Of a stretch of DNA of 11,238 nt, positions 7,157-11,238 are shown in pieces (the stretch's first letter is position 1; the number at the start of each line of letters is the position of its first letter). The stretch comes from Comamonadaceae bacterium (GTDB lineage: Bacteria; Pseudomonadota; Gammaproteobacteria; Burkholderiales; Burkholderiaceae_C). The translations under genes were made by a program, and so were the position numbers. The stretch lies in assembly GCA_947469815.1 (NCBI GenBank), contig CANIRI010000039.1:1-11238 (forward strand), in the 5' to 3' direction. The notes beneath the pieces are model-generated. The model saw only the letters and a list, made by a program, of their open reading frames with translations, searched no databases and was not told the DNA's origin.

Positions 7157-9007
7157 ATGGGAAACACACTGAAGATTCAGACACGCAGCCAGCCAGCGCA
7201 GGCCGCGCTTGTCCGAAAACCAGACGCTGCGCCTACGGCTGACGACTTCTTTGCGCTCACAGTTCCACAATTGTTTGCAATCGTGGAAGGTTTTCAGCGC
7301 GATGGCAAACAAGAGCACGCCCTTGCCGCCTACCAGACCTGGCTGAAACAACCCGAAGCCGCCCTGCGGCAGTACGTCTTGTTCAACCTGGGCGCACTGC
7401 TCCAGTCCATGGGCCGACTCCAAGACGGAAAGCTGGCATACCAAGAAGCGTTGGAAATCGACCGCCACTTCAGCAAAGCCAGTATCAATCTCGGGCTCTT
7501 ATATGAGCGGCTGGGCGAAGACCAACTTGCCTTGCGTTGCTGGTCCGACGTCATCGCCGGCCAACACCTGGACCCCAAGTGGGATCTGCTGGACGGCACC
7601 GCCGCGCTCAACCACATCGGACGCCTGCAGGAACAACACAAAAAATACGCGCTGGCCGAGTCGGCGCTGGAGCACAGCCTGCGGATCAACCCGAACCAGC
7701 CCGCGGTGATTCAACACTGGGTCCACATCCGGCAAAAAGCCTGCCGCTGGCCGGTCTACAAAGATTTGCCGGGTATCAGCGCCAACCAAATGCTGATGTG
7801 TACCTCGCCCTTGGCCCAGCTGGCAATGGACGACGACCCTGTGAAGCAGCTGCTCACTGCGTCCTCGTTCGTGGAGCGCACCTACTCATTCAAGCAGGAG
7901 CATTTGTCAAAAGGCCGCCGCTACAACCACCAGCGCCTGCGCCTGGGCTATGTCTCAGGCGATCTGTGTGTGCACGCAGTGGGGCTCTTGCTTGCCGAAT
8001 TTCTCGAAGCGCATGACAAATCCCAATTTATGCTCTACGGCTACGACTACAGCGTGGAAGACCACACCGCCCACCGCGCGCGCCTTCGCGCCGCGTTTGA
8101 GGTCTTCCGGTCCGTAGCGCCCTTGTCAGACCGGGACATCGCCACGCTGATTGTGGAAGATGAAATCGACATCCTGATCGACTTGCATGGGCTGAGTTCC
8201 GGGGCCCGTCCGGGCATATTCGCCCTCAACCCCGGCCTGTTGCAGGGTACCTATCTGGGCTTTATCGGGACCACCGGCATGCCCTGGTTGGACTTCGTGG
8301 TCTCCGACCGGCACGCTTTGCCCGACGAATTAGTCCCCTACTTTGCAGAAAAGCCCTTGTACCTCGAGGGCAGTTTCATCCCACTGACTGATCAACGGCA
8401 GGACTTCAATCCCGCGACCCGCCAGGAAAACGGCCTGCCGGAAACAGCGTTTGTCATGGCCAGCTTTGGCAATGTGTACAAAATTAACGAGCCTCTCTTC
8501 AGCACCTGGATGGATATCCTGCATGCCGCTCCCGGCGCGGTGCTGTGGTTGGTAGACGACAACGCAACGGCAACCGCCAATCTGCGCCAGTTCGCCGACA
8601 GCCGGGGGGTGGGCAGCGAGCGCCTCATCTTCACACCTCGGGTTACGCACCAAGCCTACCGGGGCAACTTGCGCCTGGTTGACCTTTTTCTGGATACCTT
8701 TCCCTACAACTGTGGTTCGACCACCAACGACGTTTTAGAGGCCGGCGTGCCTTTGCTCACCTGCCAAGGCCGCACCATGGTCTCGCGCATGGGAGCCAGC
8801 ATCTTGCGCAGCCAAGGCCGAGACGCGCTGGTGACCTCCAGCCTGGCCGAGTACAAAGCACTTGCAATCCAACTCGCGAATGGCGAGCAAACCATTGCCC
8901 TCCCCGCTGCGCCTGCGCCGGTGCGGGCCCATGCACGCCAACATATGGTGCGATCGCTGGAGGCGGGCCTGGTGGCCATGCTGCAGCACAAGCTCGCGCA
9001 AAGATGA
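7157..9007 (+). CDS. SPINDLY-family O-linked N-acetylglucosamine transferase homologue (GT41) with TPRs
   Basis: GT41 enzymes transfer a sugar, classically GlcNAc from UDP-GlcNAc, to Ser/Thr of proteins in the cytosol. The 616-residue product has TPR-like helices at about 70-180 (VLFNLGALLQSMGRLQDGKL, then a second unit around ASINLGLLYERLGEDQLA), then the two-lobed GT41 domain at about 260-610. LGYVSGDLCVHAVG (263-276) places H273 at the proposed catalytic histidine of human OGT. DLHGLSSGARPGIFALNP (342-359) and LGFIGTTGMPWLD follow. FGNVYKINEP (437-446) carries K442, equivalent to the UDP-phosphate-binding lysine. CGSTTNDVLEAGVPLLT (519-535) is the UDP-binding TT...D motif. The open frame reaches back to 6755, but that part overlaps the divergent repeat gene antisense and lacks family similarity, so M at 7157 was chosen; no clear ribosome site decides it. 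The gene lies between two Ser/Thr-rich repeat genes, suggesting they may be its acceptors. Donor sugar is unknown. Confidence 0.9.
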   Translation: MGNTLKIQTRSQPAQAALVRKPDAAPTADDFFALTVPQLFAIVEGFQRDGKQEHALAAYQTWLKQPEAALRQYVLFNLGALLQSMGRLQDGKLAYQEALEIDRHFSKASINLGLLYERLGEDQLALRCWSDVIAGQHLDPKWDLLDGTAALNHIGRLQEQHKKYALAESALEHSLRINPNQPAVIQHWVHIRQKACRWPVYKDLPGISANQMLMCTSPLAQLAMDDDPVKQLLTASSFVERTYSFKQEHLSKGRRYNHQRLRLGYVSGDLCVHAVGLLLAEFLEAHDKSQFMLYGYDYSVEDHTAHRARLRAAFEVFRSVAPLSDRDIATLIVEDEIDILIDLHGLSSGARPGIFALNPGLLQGTYLGFIGTTGMPWLDFVVSDRHALPDELVPYFAEKPLYLEGSFIPLTDQRQDFNPATRQENGLPETAFVMASFGNVYKINEPLFSTWMDILHAAPGAVLWLVDDNATATANLRQFADSRGVGSERLIFTPRVTHQAYRGNLRLVDLFLDTFPYNCGSTTNDVLEAGVPLLTCQGRTMVSRMGASILRSQGRDALVTSSLAEYKALAIQLANGEQTIALPAAPAPVRAHARQHMVRSLEAGLVAMLQHKLAQR

Positions 9008-9189
9008 AGATGGCAATTCCTTTGTGCATTCGCCCGGGCATAACGCTCAAGAAAGCCTGCGCTCTGCCGATTCTCCAAGGCGATGCACTCACGCAGAGGG
9101 TGTATTGCAAAGCGTCGGCACCGGTTGATTCGGATTTTGGTGGCGAATTGAGCAACTTGTATTTTCAACATTTTGGTGGAGCCTACTGA
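9004..9189 (+). CDS. doubtful small ORF overlapping the OGT stop codon
   Basis: The ATG at 9004 overlaps the TGA of the OGT homologue (ATGA), the arrangement typical of translational coupling, and 61 codons follow to TGA at 9187-9189. The product begins MKMAIPLCIRPG, has three cysteines and ends FGGAY. It has no recognised domain and no clear membrane segment. It nearly fills the 211-base gap before the second repeat gene. No strong ribosome site is seen. It may be a chance ORF in leader DNA. Confidence 0.28.
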   Translation: MKMAIPLCIRPGITLKKACALPILQGDALTQRVYCKASAPVDSDFGGELSNLYFQHFGGAY

Positions 9190-9218
9190 GCCGGTACTGA
9201 GCAAGCGTAGAACAACCC

Positions 9219-11238
9219 ATGTCCACCATCACCAATTACACGCCCACGCAAATTCAGGCCATGTCGGTCACTGAATTCAAACGGCTGTCGTCTGCAGAAA
9301 TGAAGTTGATGGACTCCGCGGACATCAAGGTGATGTCAACCGTCCAGATACAGGCCATGACCACCCGCAACTGGTCGGTGTTGACGTCGAGCCAGATCAA
9401 AGAATTCGATGTGACCGCCTTCGACGATGGGATTACCTACGACAAGCTTTCCATCATTTCGAGGTCCCAGGTCTCCGGCCTCACCAGCGCACAAATAGCG
9501 GCCCTAGGGCCCTCGCAAATTACGTGGATTAACACGCGCTCGCTGGCATCGTTGGCCACCGACAAACTCCAACAGATCACGGCCGAAGCCTTCGGGGCGC
9601 TGACCACAGCGCAAATTCACGCCCTGACCACCGGACAAATCACAAACCTCAAGTCAGAGCAAGTTGAAGCACTCAAAACCGAGCAACTACAAACACTGAA
9701 TGCCAAGCAAGCTGCCAAACTGACGCAGGCGCACATCGAGGCCCTGGACACAGAGCAGGTGATATTTCTGAACGCGGGTGCTCTGAACTCCCTGGACATT
9801 ACCAAGCTCTCCTCCACCAACGTGGCGGCACTGACAACCGCCCAGTTGCAGGGCCTATCGACTGTACAAGTGGCCAAATTGGACTCTGATCAGCTCACTG
9901 CCATGTCTACGGCGCAACTCGCAACGCTCAGCGCCAAGCAGGCTGCAGCCATCGACTCGGATGCGCTTGCGGAACTCTCAGCCGCCCAGTTAGGTGCGTT
10001 TACTCCGGCCGCTATCAATGCCCTGAAGACAGACCAATTGGGTGCCCTAAAAGTGGGCCAAATACCCGGTCTGACCGCGCGGCAAATCAGCAGCTTGACG
10101 ACAAGCCAGCTGAATGCTTTGAGCGATTCCCTGATTGCCGCATTCTCCGCAGAACAAATCCGCGCGCTCACCACAGGCCAAGTGGCATCGCTCACCACGG
10201 GCCACTTGAACAGCCTGGAAACGGATGACCTCCAAGCCCTGGCGACTTACCAAATCCAGGCGCTGACCACAACGCAAATCAAGAATTTAACCAGCGACCA
10301 GGCCTCTTACCTTACGACAGGTCAGATCTCGGTGCTCAGCGCAGCGCAAGCCCAGCGACTGAGCACTACGGCCATTGCACAACTCAACAGCCAAACGGGG
10401 CTGGAGCACCAGGTCGCCGCTTTCAACTTCGCTGCCCTGAACGCGATCGACGTGACGGCGCTGACTTCCGAAGAGGTCGCTGACCTCACCACCGCGCAAA
10501 TCAGGAACCTGTCAACAGACCAGTTGACATTGTTGGGTTTACCCAGTTTGGCTAACACAGACCAGATTGCTGCACTGTCAACCGACCATATCCGCGTGCT
10601 GACGGTAGGTCAGGTTGCCGCCCTGCGAACAGACCAGATCAACAACCTGAGCCAAGCACAACTCAATGTCCTGAGCACCAACCAAATCAACGCGCTGACC
10701 ATCAGCCAAATAGGGGCACTGACCACTGACCAGGTCAGCTTGTTACTGGAGTCCCAGGTGGCGGCCTTGAACGCCACCCAGGCCCATAGCCTGAGCACGG
10801 CCTCAATTGACAAGCTCAGCACTGATCAGGCGCGTGCGCTGAACGCATTGGCGCTCAACGCCCTGGACATCACGGCGATGACGACGACGAACATCGCTGC
10901 GCTTACGACCACGCAGATCAAGTCCCTGTCGACCAACCAACTGGTGCTTTTGAGCACAGCGCAAGTCGCCGAATTGTCAGAAGACCACATCAGCGTGATG
11001 AGCAAGGCGCAAGTTGCCGCTTTCCGCACCGATCAGCTCAATAGCCTGGCAACCGAAGCACTTGCGCGCTTTTCGATTAACCAAATTCAAGCCCTCACGA
11101 CCTACCAGGTCGCTGGCCTTGGCACCACCCAAATCACTACGCTATCAGCCAGCCAATTAGCCGCCCTGAGCGTGGTGCAGGACCAGAGCCTCACCGCGAC
11201 ACAAATCGAAAAAGTCAGCGTTGCCCAGGTCAGCGCCC
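9219..11238 (+). CDS. octapeptide-repeat (LTTxQIxx) protein, C-terminus beyond window
   Basis: Translation from ATG at 9219 gives 673 codons with no stop. The first 125 residues are irregular (MSTITNYTPTQIQAMSV, then a non-octad patch FDDGITYDKLSIIS at about 68-81). From residue 128 the protein is nearly pure octads, as in LTTAQIHALTTGQITNL. Consensus is L1, S/T2, T/S3, Q5, I/V/L6, with variable 4, 7 and 8; proline occurs at position 3 in several units. There is no signal peptide, transmembrane helix or cysteine in the visible part. The repeat type is shared with the minus-strand protein at 4702-6924, though this one is more regular and lacks the GLxxY modules. No good Shine-Dalgarno precedes the ATG, yet octads begin within ten residues of it, which supports the start. 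The product is probably large. Function unknown; it may be an acceptor of the upstream OGT homologue. Confidence 0.85.
   Translation, partial: MSTITNYTPTQIQAMSVTEFKRLSSAEMKLMDSADIKVMSTVQIQAMTTRNWSVLTSSQIKEFDVTAFDDGITYDKLSIISRSQVSGLTSAQIAALGPSQITWINTRSLASLATDKLQQITAEAFGALTTAQIHALTTGQITNLKSEQVEALKTEQLQTLNAKQAAKLTQAHIEALDTEQVIFLNAGALNSLDITKLSSTNVAALTTAQLQGLSTVQVAKLDSDQLTAMSTAQLATLSAKQAAAIDSDALAELSAAQLGAFTPAAINALKTDQLGALKVGQIPGLTARQISSLTTSQLNALSDSLIAAFSAEQIRALTTGQVASLTTGHLNSLETDDLQALATYQIQALTTTQIKNLTSDQASYLTTGQISVLSAAQAQRLSTTAIAQLNSQTGLEHQVAAFNFAALNAIDVTALTSEEVADLTTAQIRNLSTDQLTLLGLPSLANTDQIAALSTDHIRVLTVGQVAALRTDQINNLSQAQLNVLSTNQINALTISQIGALTTDQVSLLLESQVAALNATQAHSLSTASIDKLSTDQARALNALALNALDITAMTTTNIAALTTTQIKSLSTNQLVLLSTAQVAELSEDHISVMSKAQVAAFRTDQLNSLATEALARFSINQIQALTTYQVAGLGTTQITTLSASQLAALSVVQDQSLTATQIEKVSVAQVSA
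9792..9830 (+). repeat. 13-residue register break 1 (residues 192-204)
   Basis: LDITKLSSTNVAA is an octad preceded by a five-residue LDITx insertion, and it follows the landmark LNAGALNS. Confidence 0.6.
10446..10484 (+). repeat. 13-residue register break 2 (residues 410-422)
   Basis: IDVTALTSEEVAD matches break 1 in length and layout and follows FAALNA. Confidence 0.6.
10863..10901 (+). repeat. 13-residue register break 3 (residues 549-561)
   Basis: LDITAMTTTNIAA matches breaks 1 and 2 and follows LALNA. The DNA around it, ALNALDIT-like in all three places, suggests the block was copied with its neighbours. Confidence 0.6.

Larger units (their letters stand above)
9600..11238 (+). repeat. 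24-base / octapeptide tandem repeat array
   Basis: From 9600 the coding sequence repeats every 24 bases with the core ctg-acc-acn-nnn-caa-atc. More than 60 units fit before the window ends. Units diverge in DNA but keep L, T/S, Q and I/V/L, which indicates selection on the protein and old duplications. The array continues past the window. Confidence 0.85.

Noticed and set aside
9150..9175. NLYFQ sequence in the small ORF, resembling a viral protease site
   Set aside because: A five-residue chance match in a doubtful ORF; there is no protease or viral context.
9617..11029. Series of antisense ORFs over the second repeat gene
   Set aside because: They are reverse-frame readings of the 24-base repeat, which keeps one antisense frame open; their V/S/A-rich pattern simply mirrors the octads.
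4702..11238. The oppositely oriented repeat genes as substrates for inversion of the OGT segment
   Set aside because: The shared repeat is at protein level; no long identical inverted DNA stretch was seen by eye and no recombinase gene is present.
9600..11238. CRISPR-like array because of regular 24-base spacing
   Set aside because: The periodicity is codon-phased, degenerate and in an open frame, with no conserved repeat separated by unique spacers.

Overview
The window looks like chromosomal DNA of a betaproteobacterium, probably Burkholderiales close to Comamonadaceae. This is inferred from the GC-rich housekeeping genes and the style of the UbiH-family, YchF and aminotransferase proteins; no database was searched.

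Layout: (1) 1-939, minus strand: the N-terminal 313 codons of a UbiH/COQ6-family flavin hydroxylase, cut by the window edge. It is divergent from (2) ychF (1031-2122), followed closely by (3) a class V PLP-dependent aminotransferase (2168-3316). These are ordinary chromosomal genes. (4) 3344-4621 is a polysaccharide pyruvyl transferase family gene, visibly more AT-rich than its neighbours. It is convergent with (5) a 740-residue repeat protein on the minus strand (4702-6924). (6) 7157-9007 is a SPINDLY/OGT-type protein O-GlcNAc transferase homologue with N-terminal TPRs, divergent from (5). A small doubtful ORF (9004-9189) overlaps its stop codon. (7) 9219 to the window end is a second repeat protein, still open after 673 codons.

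The unusual part is 3344-11238. Both repeat proteins are built from the same octapeptide, roughly L-(S/T)-x-x-Q-(I/V/L)-x-x, reiterated dozens of times, and they sit on either side of the OGT homologue in opposite orientations. OGT enzymes modify Ser/Thr, and nearly every octad carries one or two of them. A natural hypothesis is a dedicated glycosyltransferase with two large repetitive acceptor proteins, perhaps joined by the pyruvyl transferase family protein as a second glycan-modifying enzyme. The octad also reads like a helix N-capping box, so Ser/Thr could be structural instead of acceptor sites. Neither repeat protein shows a signal peptide or membrane segment, so where they act is open.

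The complete repeat protein has a higher order: four copies of a roughly 45-residue module headed by GLxxY, nested in a roughly 280-residue internal duplication. The incomplete one is more regular, broken three times by the same short LD(I/V)T insertion. No tRNA, rRNA, CRISPR array, IS element or transposase was seen, and no gap between genes exceeds 300 bases.
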